Origin: Bacteroidota bacterium
Lineage (GTDB): Bacteria; Bacteroidota; Bacteroidia; Chitinophagales; Chitinophagaceae
Length of the DNA stretch: 13,524 bases
Direction: 5' to 3'
NCBI GenBank assembly: GCA_947460795.1
Contig: CANHJA010000037.1
Location: 1-13,524 of the forward strand
Made by a program: the position numbers and the translations under genes. Below, in pieces: positions 7,791 to 13,524 of this stretch (within the stretch, counting starts at the first letter, position 1; each line of letters opens with the position of its first letter). A model generated the notes under the pieces. That model was given only the letters and a program-made list of their open reading frames with translations. It was not told where the DNA came from and searched no databases.

Positions 7791-7805
7791 CAACACTAAG
7801 ATTTT
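7771..7805. repeat. 9-base inverted repeat flanking the candidate -7 box
   Basis: AAAATCTTA at 7771-7779 and TAAGATTTT at 7797-7805 are perfect reverse complements, 17 bases apart, and enclose the candidate -7 box. It may be an operator, or a weak AT-rich terminator for the isomerase gene, whose stop is at 7755-7757. The long loop and short T run make a terminator less convincing. Confidence 0.5.
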
Positions 7806-7823
7806 TAGGCTTAAAAAAATAAT

Positions 7824-8387
7824 ATGAAGAAAGAAATATTAATAGTAGCATTGTTAGTTTTAATTACCGCTATTTTACGAATTGTAAATGCTGAAGTGCA
7901 CATGTACAATATGGTTCCTGTTGCTGCTTTAGGGATATTTAGCGGATCTGTTTTAACAAACAAAAAATGGGCTTACATGATTCCTCTAACCGCTATGTTT
8001 TTGTCGGATGTAGGATTGAATTTATTTACTAGCACACCAGGTTTTTATGGTATTTCTCAATTCGTAAATTATATTGCTTTAGGTTTAGTAACTCTTTTAG
8101 GAACAACGTTGGTAAACAGAAAAGCGATTAATGTGTTAGGATATACCTTAGGAGGCTCAATGATTTTTTTCTTAGTATCTAACTTTGGAACTTTTTTACA
8201 AGGGTATTATGGATACCATTTTGAAGGATTTACAACTTGTTACGCTATGGCATTGCCATTTTATAAAAGCGAATTTTCGACTGTAATTTTTATGAATAGT
8301 TTTTTAGGAGATATTATATTTTCAGCGGTTGCTTTTGGTGTTTACTACCTAGTTACTATGCCAAAATTAACGTTGAAAAAAGCATAA
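7824..8387 (+). CDS. DUF6580-type integral membrane protein, ECF S-component-like
   Basis: This 187-residue protein is almost wholly hydrophobic, with about five or six membrane helices. It shows features I associate with the DUF6580 family: an N-terminal helix, then MVPVAALGIFSGS, then MIPLTAMFLSDVGLN, and further on LVSNFGTFL followed by a Cys-Tyr-Ala stretch (FTTCYAMALPFY) and a GDIIFSAVAFG helix. The family is annotated only as a predicted membrane protein; its fold resembles substrate-binding S components of ECF vitamin transporters, and no substrate is known to me. No ECF ATPase or T component is nearby. A candidate promoter lies upstream and a hairpin terminator 22 bases downstream, so it is probably a single-gene unit. 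It starts at ATG 7824 after an A-rich stretch. Confidence 0.75.
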   Translation: MKKEILIVALLVLITAILRIVNAEVHMYNMVPVAALGIFSGSVLTNKKWAYMIPLTAMFLSDVGLNLFTSTPGFYGISQFVNYIALGLVTLLGTTLVNRKAINVLGYTLGGSMIFFLVSNFGTFLQGYYGYHFEGFTTCYAMALPFYKSEFSTVIFMNSFLGDIIFSAVAFGVYYLVTMPKLTLKKA

Positions 8388-8408
8388 TATTTTTCACTTT
8401 AAATAATT

Positions 8409-8438
8409 GAAAAAGCTGCACCCTGTGTGGCTTTTTTT
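8409..8438 (+). terminator. Rho-independent terminator after the DUF6580 gene
   Basis: AAAAAGC at 8410-8416 pairs with GCTTTTT at 8430-8436. An inner extension (TGCAC with GTGTG, including two G-T pairs) closes on a 3-base loop. The stem runs into seven T's at 8432-8438. It lies shortly after the stop codon at 8385-8387. Confidence 0.82.
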
Positions 8439-8461
8439 ATGTGTTATCAATTCATTTGATA

Positions 8462-8491
8462 TTGCTTTACTACAAATTGAAACTACTTTTA
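8462..8491 (+). promoter_or_regulatory. Promoter for the SRPBCC gene
   Basis: TTG at 8462-8464 is followed by a 19-base spacer and TACTTTTA at 8484-8491, one base off TAnnTTTG. The box ends only 4 bases before the ATG at 8496, so the mRNA should be leaderless or nearly so if this is the true promoter. Confidence 0.5.
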
Positions 8492-8495
8492 CACA

Positions 8496-8966
8496 ATGGC
8501 AATACACTGTTTACAAAAAACACAAAAATTAAATTTATCAATTTCAGAGGTGTGGGATTTTATATCGTCTCCTAAAAATTTAAAAGAAATTACACCCGAT
8601 TACATGGGCTTTGAAATATTAACCGATTTGCCCGAAAAAATGTATGCAGGTCAAATTATTCAATATAAAGTAACCCCATTGTTAAACATCCCAATGAGTT
8701 GGTGTACCGAAATTACCCATGTTAAAGAGCATGAATATTTTGTAGATGAACAACGACAAGGTCCGTATAAATTTTGGCATCATCAACACCATATCAAACC
8801 AATAAAAAATGGGGTAGAAATGTTAGATATCGTGCATTACCAAGCGCCATTTGGTATCATTGGGGAATTGGTTACCCCACTCATAGTGACCAAAAAACTA
8901 GAAGAAATTTTTGAATACCGATTCAATAAATTAATTCAACTTTTTGGAGAATATAAAGAAGGGTAA
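8496..8966 (+). CDS. SRPBCC-fold (START/Bet v1-like) ligand-binding protein
   Basis: This 156-residue soluble protein shows the helix-grip pattern of the SRPBCC superfamily: an opening strand, then ISEVWDFISSPKNLKEITP (16-34), central strands with the family-typical FVDEQRQGPYKFWHHQH (82-98), then VEMLDIVHYQAPFG (107-120), and a long C-terminal helix ending EEIFEYRFNKLIQLFG. Proteins of this subgroup are often labelled cyclase/dehydrase-like or cell division inhibitor by transfer; neither name is supported by the sequence. The fold binds hydrophobic ligands in a central cavity, and the ligand is unknown. Its stop is 20 bases before the EamA permease start, and the permease has its own -7 box, so the pair may be read together or separately. 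Confidence 0.82.
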   Translation: MAIHCLQKTQKLNLSISEVWDFISSPKNLKEITPDYMGFEILTDLPEKMYAGQIIQYKVTPLLNIPMSWCTEITHVKEHEYFVDEQRQGPYKFWHHQHHIKPIKNGVEMLDIVHYQAPFGIIGELVTPLIVTKKLEEIFEYRFNKLIQLFGEYKEG

Positions 8967-8970
8967 TAAT

Positions 8971-8978
8971 TACTTTTG
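8971..8978 (+). promoter_or_regulatory. -7 box for the EamA permease gene
   Basis: TACTTTTG is an exact TAnnTTTG match lying just after the SRPBCC stop codon, 8 bases before the ATG at 8987. The nearest upstream TTG (8944-8946) is 24 bases away, longer than usual, so support is moderate. Confidence 0.42.
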
Positions 8979-8986
8979 CGTTTCAT

Positions 8987-9874
8987 ATGAATGAACGTCA
9001 TAAAGCACATTTAGCATTATTAGGAGCCAATTTATTTTATGGTGCAGGGTTTACCGTTGCAAAGTCCGTGATGCCCTCGCTCATTCAACCAGGAGGATTT
9101 ATTTTAATCAGGGTTTTATGCGCCACTTTTTTATTTTGGTTGTCTTTTTTGGGTGGTAAAAATTACAGAACCAAAATAGACCGATCCGATTTTATACGAT
9201 TGGTTTTTTGTGGTTTATTGGGAGTAGCTGTCAATCAATTGTTTTTCTTTAAAGGATTGAGCTTAACCTCACCCATTCATGCATCGCTCATGATGCTTTC
9301 AACGCCCATATTAGTGAGTGTATTTGCTGCTGTAGTGCTCAAAGAAAAATTTTCTAAACTCAATTTATTCGGATTGTCTTTAGGTGTATTTGGTGCTGCC
9401 TTATTGGTTACGATAGCTGCAAAAGATAAAGTAGCCATTAACCCCATTTTGGGTGATACCTTCGTATTTTTAAATGCCTCTTCTTATGCTATTTACATGA
9501 TTATTGTAAAACCATTGATGCACAAATATCGTCCTATCATTGTGGTTCGATGGATTTTTTTAATAGGTAGTTTATTCGTATTCCCATTCGGCATTCAAGA
9601 TTTTTTATCCATCCAATGGGCTTCATTTACTCCTAATAATTATTTAGCCGTTGGCTTCATTATAATTGGTGTTACTTTCTTTACCTACCTGTGGAATATT
9701 TATGCCATCAGAATTCTAAGTCCGGCCATTGCAGGGGCTTATATTTATATTCAACCATTATTTGCAGCGGTTATTGCAATATTATTTTTGGGTGAAGAAA
9801 TGAGCCTGATAAAAGCCATAGCAGCCATTTTAATTTTTGTTGGTGTGTTTTTGGTAAGTAAAAAAAATACCTAG
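8987..9874 (+). CDS. EamA/DMT family permease
   Basis: The 295 residues form about ten membrane helices, arranged as two repeated EamA halves as in the drug/metabolite transporter superfamily. The N-terminal half begins HLALLGANLFYGAGFTVAKS and contains the characteristic LTSPIHASLMMLSTPILVSV. The second half ends with the matching signature SPAIAGAYIYIQPLFAAVIA followed by LGEEMSLIKAIAAILIFVGV. Relatives export amino acids or other metabolites across the inner membrane; the substrate cannot be read from the sequence. It starts at ATG 8987, close behind an exact -7 box. It is separated from the minus-strand genes by a bidirectional terminator. A second EamA gene starts at 12671; the two are divergent paralogues, not a local duplication. 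Confidence 0.92.
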   Translation: MNERHKAHLALLGANLFYGAGFTVAKSVMPSLIQPGGFILIRVLCATFLFWLSFLGGKNYRTKIDRSDFIRLVFCGLLGVAVNQLFFFKGLSLTSPIHASLMMLSTPILVSVFAAVVLKEKFSKLNLFGLSLGVFGAALLVTIAAKDKVAINPILGDTFVFLNASSYAIYMIIVKPLMHKYRPIIVVRWIFLIGSLFVFPFGIQDFLSIQWASFTPNNYLAVGFIIIGVTFFTYLWNIYAIRILSPAIAGAYIYIQPLFAAVIAILFLGEEMSLIKAIAAILIFVGVFLVSKKNT

Positions 9875-9906
9875 TTTTTTGGGATGCAACTTTAAAAGTA
9901 AATAAT

Positions 9907-9943
9907 AAAAAAAATCCGAAGCGTTTTGCTTCGGATTTTTTTT
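9907..9943. terminator. Bidirectional rho-independent terminator
   Basis: ATCCGAAGC (9914-9922) pairs with GCTTCGGAT (9928-9936) around a GTTTT loop. Seven more A-T pairs extend the stem to 16, because eight A's precede it and eight T's follow. The A and T tracts make it work on both strands, ending the EamA transcript (+) and the SnoaL-like transcript (-). Confidence 0.92.
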
Positions 9944-9962
9944 AAGAATTTTTTATTGCTGA

Positions 9963-10322
9963 TTATCTGTGATAAAAACGTTCTTCCACAATAAAGTCGC
10001 CATCCCATTTTTGAACAGCTACTTGGCTAATTTTCATTCGCACATCATTTTGGAAGGTCACATCCATCCAGTTTTCAATTAAAACAGTCTTGTTTTCTTC
10101 GTCTGCAGCCATTGAATCAATTCCCGCACCATGCACTGCTTTCACCGATTCTAAAAACTTAATTTCATATTCTCTGTTAATCGCTTTTCCTACTCTTGCT
10201 TCTTCTCCCATTTCTGTCATTACAACATCTTCGTGATAAAATTTATCAAATGCTTCTAATAATTGACCAGAAAAAATCATGTCATAAACTGCTTGTGCTT
10301 TTTGTTTGTATGTCATATTCAT
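9963..10322 (-). CDS. SnoaL/NTF2-like small protein
   Basis: This 119-residue soluble protein has the cone-shaped alpha+beta NTF2-like layout: N-terminal helix (YKQKAQAVYDMIFSGQ), the second helix leading into FYHEDVVMTEMGEEARVGK, a helix (NREYEIKFLESV), then four strands ending with VAVQKWDGDFIVEERFYH. It fits the SnoaL-like group, which includes isomerases, hydrolases and many proteins of unknown role. No secretion signal is present. I cannot assign a substrate. ATG at 10320-10322 is used; an in-frame ATG two codons later is an alternative. The gene follows purN on the same strand with a 72-base gap that contains its own -7 box, so it is probably transcribed separately. It ends at the bidirectional terminator. 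Confidence 0.8.
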   Translation of the reverse strand: MNMTYKQKAQAVYDMIFSGQLLEAFDKFYHEDVVMTEMGEEARVGKAINREYEIKFLESVKAVHGAGIDSMAADEENKTVLIENWMDVTFQNDVRMKISQVAVQKWDGDFIVEERFYHR

Positions 10323-10337
10323 TTAAAATTTAGAATG

Positions 10338-10345
10338 CAAAGCTA
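10338..10345 (-). promoter_or_regulatory. -7 box for the SnoaL-like gene
   Basis: On the minus strand this reads TAGCTTTG, an exact TAnnTTTG match, 15 bases before the start codon. No TTG box is seen at the usual distance. Just upstream, an inverted repeat (CACAAT at 10353-10358, ATTGTG at 10363-10368) lies where the -33 region would be and could be an operator. Confidence 0.4.
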
Positions 10346-10394
10346 GGTCGATCACAATAAGCATTGTGTGATATTTGGTAAAAATAGTTGTGAT

Positions 10395-10955
10395 TTATGT
10401 CAATAAATTATCAATCACCTGACTGTACCAAATATGCTCTAAAGCCAATACATTTTTTGCTACTTCTGTTGCATCTTCAAATTCACTAACAGGTATTTTC
10501 TTTTGTAGAAGGATGGTTCCTTCGTCATAATTTTCATTTACCATATGAATGGTGATACCCGTTTCTTTTTCTTTGTTATTTACAACGGCTTCGTGTACAA
10601 AATGGCCATACATTCCTTTTCCACCATAGTTAGGCAACAAAGCAGGATGAATATTAATAATTTTTCGAGGATAAGCCTCCACTAAAAATGTAGGTATTTT
10701 CCATAAAAAGCCGGCCAATACAATTAAATCAGGTTTATAAACATCCAATGAATCAATAAAAACGGGCGATGTAAAAACCAATTTATCCACTAGCATTACG
10801 TCAATATTATGTTCTTGAGCAATATCGATCACGCCAGCCCTCGATTTGTTAGTTACGATTAAAGGAAAAGATACATCTTTTCGATCTTTAAAATAATGGA
10901 GAATTGCACTCACATTGCTTCCTCCTCCAGATGCAAATAAAATAATATTTTTCAC
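10395..10955 (-). CDS. purN: Phosphoribosylglycinamide formyltransferase
   Basis: PurN transfers a formyl group from 10-formyltetrahydrofolate to GAR, the third step of purine synthesis, in the cytoplasm. The 186 residues fit the family. The GAR-phosphate-binding ASGGGSNVSAI is at 8-18. The catalytic region IINIHPALLPNYGGKGMYG spans 99-117 and contains Asn101 and His103. ETGITIH is at 131-137 and ENYDEGTILLQ at 141-151, with Asp144. These equal the E. coli catalytic Asn106, His108 and Asp144. The only usable start is GTG (complement of 10953-10955); an in-frame stop lies four codons upstream. The -7 box TAAATTTG ends just 4 bases before that GTG, so the mRNA is predicted to be leaderless. It diverges from asnS. 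The C-terminus is normal in length, so nothing looks broken. Confidence 0.95.
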   Translation of the reverse strand: MKNIILFASGGGSNVSAILHYFKDRKDVSFPLIVTNKSRAGVIDIAQEHNIDVMLVDKLVFTSPVFIDSLDVYKPDLIVLAGFLWKIPTFLVEAYPRKIINIHPALLPNYGGKGMYGHFVHEAVVNNKEKETGITIHMVNENYDEGTILLQKKIPVSEFEDATEVAKNVLALEHIWYSQVIDNLLT

Positions 10956-10957
10956 AG

Positions 10958-11032
10958 AGCAAATTTATAGCATTCTATTCATGTTATAAATATCATTTTA
11001 TAGTTTTATCAAATACAATCTTTAAATTTGCT
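10958..11032. promoter_or_regulatory. Divergent purN/asnS promoter pair
   Basis: AGCAAATTTA (10958-10967) and TAAATTTGCT (11023-11032) are perfect reverse complements. Each holds an exact TAnnTTTG box pointing outwards: the left one at 10960-10967 towards purN, the right one at 11023-11030 towards asnS. The boxes end 4 bases before the purN GTG and 7 bases before the asnS ATG. Neither has a clear TTG at 18-20 bases upstream. The sequence between is strongly AT-rich. Confidence 0.55.
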
Positions 11033-11037
11033 GCCTT

Positions 11038-12477
11038 ATGAGACAAGAAATTGCAGAAATATTAAAAGGTAAACAAGTAGATTATACAATTACGGTTAAT
11101 GGTTGGGTACGAACATTTCGTAACAATCAATTTATAGCCTTAAATGATGGTAGCACCAATCATAATTTACAAGTCGTAGTAGAATTAAATTCACAAGATG
11201 AAGCCTTGCTAAAACGAATCACTACGAGTGCTTGTATTAGTGCAACTGGTAAAATAGTGGCTTCACAAGGTAAAGGTCAAACTGTTGAGTTAATTGCAGA
11301 TACAATCGAAATTTTAGGAGACAGTGATGCCGAAAAATATCCTTTACAACCTAAAAAACACAGCCTTGAATTTTTAAGAGAAATAGCACATCTTCGATTT
11401 AGAACCAACACCTTTGGAAGCGTATTTCGCTTGCGCAATGCGTTGATTTTTGGTATTCATAAATTTTTCCAAGAACAAAATTTCTTAAATATTCATTCAC
11501 CTATCATTTCGGCCAGTGATGCAGAAGGTGCAGGTGAAATGTTTAAAGTAACCACGTTAGATTTAGATAAATTACCTAAATCTGAAGACGGAGCCATTGA
11601 TTATAAACAAGATTTTTTTGGTCGCAGTGCAAACCTTACAGTAAGCGGTCAATTAGAAGCGGAATTGGCTGCTATGGCTTTTTCTAAAGTATACACATTT
11701 GGTCCAACTTTTAGAGCAGAAAACTCAAATACAACCCGACATTTAGCAGAGTTTTGGATGATAGAGCCAGAAGTTGCTTTCAATGAATTAAAAGAAAATG
11801 CAGACTTGGCCGAAGCCATGTTAAAATATGTGATTCAATATGCGATGGAAAAACATCCAGATGACATCGCATTTTTAGATGCTCGATTGGCCGACGAAGA
11901 AAAACAAAAACCAACCAACGAACGCGCAGAATTTGGTTTAATTGAAAAACTAAATTTTGTATTAAATAACGATTTTGAGCGCATAACGTATACCGAAGCC
12001 ATCGATATTTTATTGCAATCGCCTGCTTACAAGAAAAAGAAATTTCAATATGATGTAAAATGGGGCATTGATATGCAAAGCGAACATGAGCGTTACTTAG
12101 TTGAAAAACATTTTAAAAAACCAGTCATTGTAACCGATTATCCAAAAGATATCAAAGCATTTTATATGCGCCAAAATGATGGTTGCGAACCAGGAAGAGA
12201 AACGGTAGCCGCTATGGATATTTTAGCGCCAGGCATTGGTGAAATTATTGGCGGTTCGCAAAGAGAAGAGCGTTTAGAAAAGCTAGAAAAAAGAATGCAT
12301 GAAATGGAAATTCCTACCAAAGAAATGTTTTGGTATTTAGATACTCGACGTTATGGAACTTGTAAACATGCAGGTTTTGGATTAGGTTTCGAACGTTTAG
12401 TACAATTTGTTACCGGGATGGGTAATATCAGGGATGTAATTCCTTTTCCAAGAACCCCGCAAAACTGTGAGTTTTAA
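11038..12477 (+). CDS. asnS: Asparaginyl-tRNA synthetase
   Basis: This class II synthetase of 479 residues charges tRNA-Asn with asparagine in the cytoplasm. The N-terminal OB-fold anticodon-binding domain covers about 17-95. Motif 1 is at about 134-160 (LIFGIHKFF, then NIHSPIISASD). Motif 2 is at 221-245 (FGPTFRAENS, then HLAEFWMIEPE). Motif 3 is at 446-455 (GFGLGFERLV), followed by IRDVIPFPRTP. The motif 2 and C-terminal residues and the NCEF tail are those of AsnRS rather than AspRS. The region about 270-345, between the core motifs, carries a lysine-rich insertion normal for bacterial AsnRS. It starts at ATG 11038, close behind an exact -7 box. There is no T-box or other leader. The gene for tRNA-Asn follows 83 bases after the stop codon; no GC hairpin separates them, but the tRNA has its own promoter. 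Confidence 0.97.
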   Translation: MRQEIAEILKGKQVDYTITVNGWVRTFRNNQFIALNDGSTNHNLQVVVELNSQDEALLKRITTSACISATGKIVASQGKGQTVELIADTIEILGDSDAEKYPLQPKKHSLEFLREIAHLRFRTNTFGSVFRLRNALIFGIHKFFQEQNFLNIHSPIISASDAEGAGEMFKVTTLDLDKLPKSEDGAIDYKQDFFGRSANLTVSGQLEAELAAMAFSKVYTFGPTFRAENSNTTRHLAEFWMIEPEVAFNELKENADLAEAMLKYVIQYAMEKHPDDIAFLDARLADEEKQKPTNERAEFGLIEKLNFVLNNDFERITYTEAIDILLQSPAYKKKKFQYDVKWGIDMQSEHERYLVEKHFKKPVIVTDYPKDIKAFYMRQNDGCEPGRETVAAMDILAPGIGEIIGGSQREERLEKLEKRMHEMEIPTKEMFWYLDTRRYGTCKHAGFGLGFERLVQFVTGMGNIRDVIPFPRTPQNCEF

Positions 12478-12516
12478 AGGCTTTCAGAATAAAATAAAAT
12501 TTATTTTAAAATAAAA

Positions 12517-12546
12517 TTTGTAAAATGTAAATTTTTCCTATTTTTG
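12517..12546 (+). promoter_or_regulatory. Promoter of the tRNA-Asn gene
   Basis: TTTG at 12517-12520, an 18-base spacer and TATTTTTG at 12539-12546 give the best full promoter match in the window. The start is predicted near 12550, about 10 bases before the mature tRNA. The AT-only stretch just upstream (12490-12516) may act as an UP-like element. Confidence 0.72.
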
Positions 12547-12560
12547 CACTCCAACAAGAT

Positions 12561-12634
12561 TCTTCCTTAGCTCAGTTGGTTAGAGCATCTGACTGTTAAT
12601 CAGAGGGTCTCTGGTTCAAGTCCAGAAGGGAGAG
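12561..12634 (+). tRNA. tRNA-Asn (anticodon GTT)
   Basis: The 74 bases fold into a complete cloverleaf. The acceptor stem is TCTTCCT (12561-12567) with AGGGAGA (12627-12633), including one T-G pair. The D stem is GCTC/GAGC (12570-12573, 12583-12586). The anticodon stem is TCTGA/TCAGA (12588-12592, 12600-12604), with loop CTGTTAA carrying GTT at 12595-12597. The T stem is TCTGG/CCAGA around TTCAAGT. The discriminator is G12634, as expected for tRNA-Asn. CCA is not encoded (CAG follows), so the end must be added by the nucleotidyltransferase. It is the substrate of the synthetase encoded just upstream. Confidence 0.97.
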
Positions 12635-12637
12635 CAG

Positions 12638-12665
12638 AAGCCTCAACATCGTTGAGGCTTTTTTA
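12638..12665 (+). terminator. Rho-independent terminator of the tRNA-Asn gene
   Basis: AAGCCTCAAC (12638-12647) pairs perfectly with GTTGAGGCTT (12651-12660) around an ATC loop and runs into seven T's (12659-12665). It begins 4 bases after the tRNA 3' end and ends only 6 bases before the next start codon. Confidence 0.9.
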
Positions 12666-12670
12666 TTATT

Positions 12671-13524
12671 ATGTTTGAAAAGATAAAAAACAATAAAAAC
12701 TTTCTCCTCATTGGGCTCACGTTGAGCATGCTCACTTGGGGTTTAAGTTGGCCCAGCGCTAAAATGTTGATGCAATATGGCAAGCCATTAGAAATTGCAA
12801 TTATTCGTTTTTTCTTTACCGTAGTAAGTATGTTTTTTATTTTACGCTTTGCAAAAATAAAATTCTCAATTACCCAAAAAGGACTTCCTTATTTAGTGGC
12901 CTCATCCTTACTAGTAGGTGGCTATAGCATTTGTTTTTTTAATGGCATAAAACATGGTATGCCAGGCGCAGGGGGCGTTTTAGTTACTACCATGACTCCA
13001 CTGATATCTTTTTTATTGAGTGCGATCATATCAAAACGAAGCCTGCGTAAAAAGGAAATTATAGGGTTGGGATTGGGTATTTTTGCCGGATTTTTTCTTT
13101 TAAAAATTTGGTCCAATTATTTGCATCTATTTGAAAGTGGCAATTCATTTTTCTTGTTATCAACTGTTTTATGGAGTTTTTTAAGTCGATTTACAGCTAA
13201 ATCTAGCAATTATGGCTCTCCTTTAGCATTTACTTTTTGGATGAATGTGGGTTGTATTCTTTTCTTATTTTTCTTTATCGATCCTGTCGCAGTCATTACC
13301 ATTCTTCAAAAAGGAGATACTCATTTTTGGACAAATATGATTTTTAATTCAGTAATTAATACCGGAATGGCAACAACTTTTTTCTTTTATGCAACCTCTA
13401 AAATGGGCGCCGCTAAAACGAGTAGTTTTATTTATATAGTGCCTTTTGCAGCATCCCTTTCATCATTCTTTTTTGTACATGAAATTATTTTTTGGAATAC
13501 GATTGTTGGTGGCTTATTGGGTAT
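12671..13524 (+). CDS. EamA/DMT family permease (3' end cut by the window edge)
   Basis: An ATG at 12671 opens a frame that stays open to the last base, giving 284 residues. It begins MFEKIKNNKNFLLIGLTLSM and shows about ten membrane helices in two EamA halves. The first half has LTWGLSWPSAKMLM, IAIIRFFFTVVSM and the characteristic GAGGVLVTTMTPLISFLLS. The second half has FATSKMG-like spacing and GAAKTSSFIYIVPFAASLSS followed by EIIFWNTIVGGLLG. Usual family length is about 290-305, so only some 10-20 residues are missing. It presumably exports a small metabolite across the inner membrane; the substrate is unknown. The start sits 6 bases after the tRNA terminator, so either transcription reads through or a promoter overlaps the tRNA region; I do not see a clear separate -7 box. 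It is a distant paralogue of the permease at 8987-9874. Confidence 0.9.
   Translation, partial: MFEKIKNNKNFLLIGLTLSMLTWGLSWPSAKMLMQYGKPLEIAIIRFFFTVVSMFFILRFAKIKFSITQKGLPYLVASSLLVGGYSICFFNGIKHGMPGAGGVLVTTMTPLISFLLSAIISKRSLRKKEIIGLGLGIFAGFFLLKIWSNYLHLFESGNSFFLLSTVLWSFLSRFTAKSSNYGSPLAFTFWMNVGCILFLFFFIDPVAVITILQKGDTHFWTNMIFNSVINTGMATTFFFYATSKMGAAKTSSFIYIVPFAASLSSFFFVHEIIFWNTIVGGLLG

Noticed and set aside
11000..11037. T-box or other riboswitch leader for asnS
   Set aside because: The gap to the -7 box leaves at most a few bases of leader, with no room for a structured RNA.
12610..12665. tRNA-Asn 3' end as an integration (att) site
   Set aside because: No integrase, no repeated copy of the tRNA 3' end in the window, and the following gene looks ordinary; the hairpin after it is a terminator.
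12922..13116. 64-codon minus-strand frame
   Set aside because: It is antisense to the second EamA permease, whose plus-strand frame runs unbroken from 12671 to the window end with clear membrane helices.
8987..13524. The two EamA genes as a local duplication flanking purN/asnS
   Set aside because: The two proteins share only family-level motifs and differ throughout, so they are old paralogues, not a recent duplication.

Overview
The window looks like chromosomal DNA of a Bacteroidota bacterium. It is AT-rich. The first protein ends in a type IX secretion (Por) sorting domain, which is confined to this phylum. Candidate promoters follow the Bacteroidota pattern (TTG or TTTG, about 18-20 bases, TAnnTTTG) rather than the E. 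coli pattern, and Shine-Dalgarno sequences are not evident. I see no integrase, transposase, phage gene or CRISPR array. Most genes are housekeeping or common accessory types, and no gene-free stretch reaches 300 bases (the longest is 925-1135).

Layout. 1-924 is the 3' end of a secreted fibronectin-type-III repeat protein, closed by a strong terminator. 1136-6379 is a three-gene plus-strand surface-polysaccharide module: a membrane-bound UDP-sugar 4,6-dehydratase (CapD/PglF/WbpM type), a Wza-like outer-membrane export lipoprotein, and a Wzc-like co-polymerase with a BY tyrosine-kinase domain. The kinase ends in a tail of 13 consecutive Gly-Tyr pairs, built from 18-base tandem repeats. The minus-strand gene yraN converges on the kinase gene with only 5 bases between stop codons.

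6774-9874 holds four plus-strand genes: a bifunctional phosphoglucose/phosphomannose isomerase, a DUF6580-type membrane protein, an SRPBCC-fold protein and an EamA/DMT permease. The isomerase could feed hexose phosphates to sugar-nucleotide synthesis, but its link to the polysaccharide genes is inferred from proximity only. A bidirectional terminator at about 9907-9943 separates this group from two minus-strand genes, a SnoaL/NTF2-like protein and purN.

purN (GTG start) and asnS diverge from an 82-base gap whose two -7 boxes form a perfect 10-base inverted repeat. asnS is followed 83 bases downstream by the gene for its own substrate, tRNA-Asn(GTT). That tRNA has its own well-matched promoter and its own terminator. 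A second EamA permease begins right after it and runs off the window; it is nearly complete.

The observations most worth checking are the Gly-Tyr repeat tail of the kinase, the asnS/tRNA-Asn pairing, and -7 boxes placed so close to start codons that several mRNAs should be leaderless or nearly so. I found no convincing new multi-gene system.
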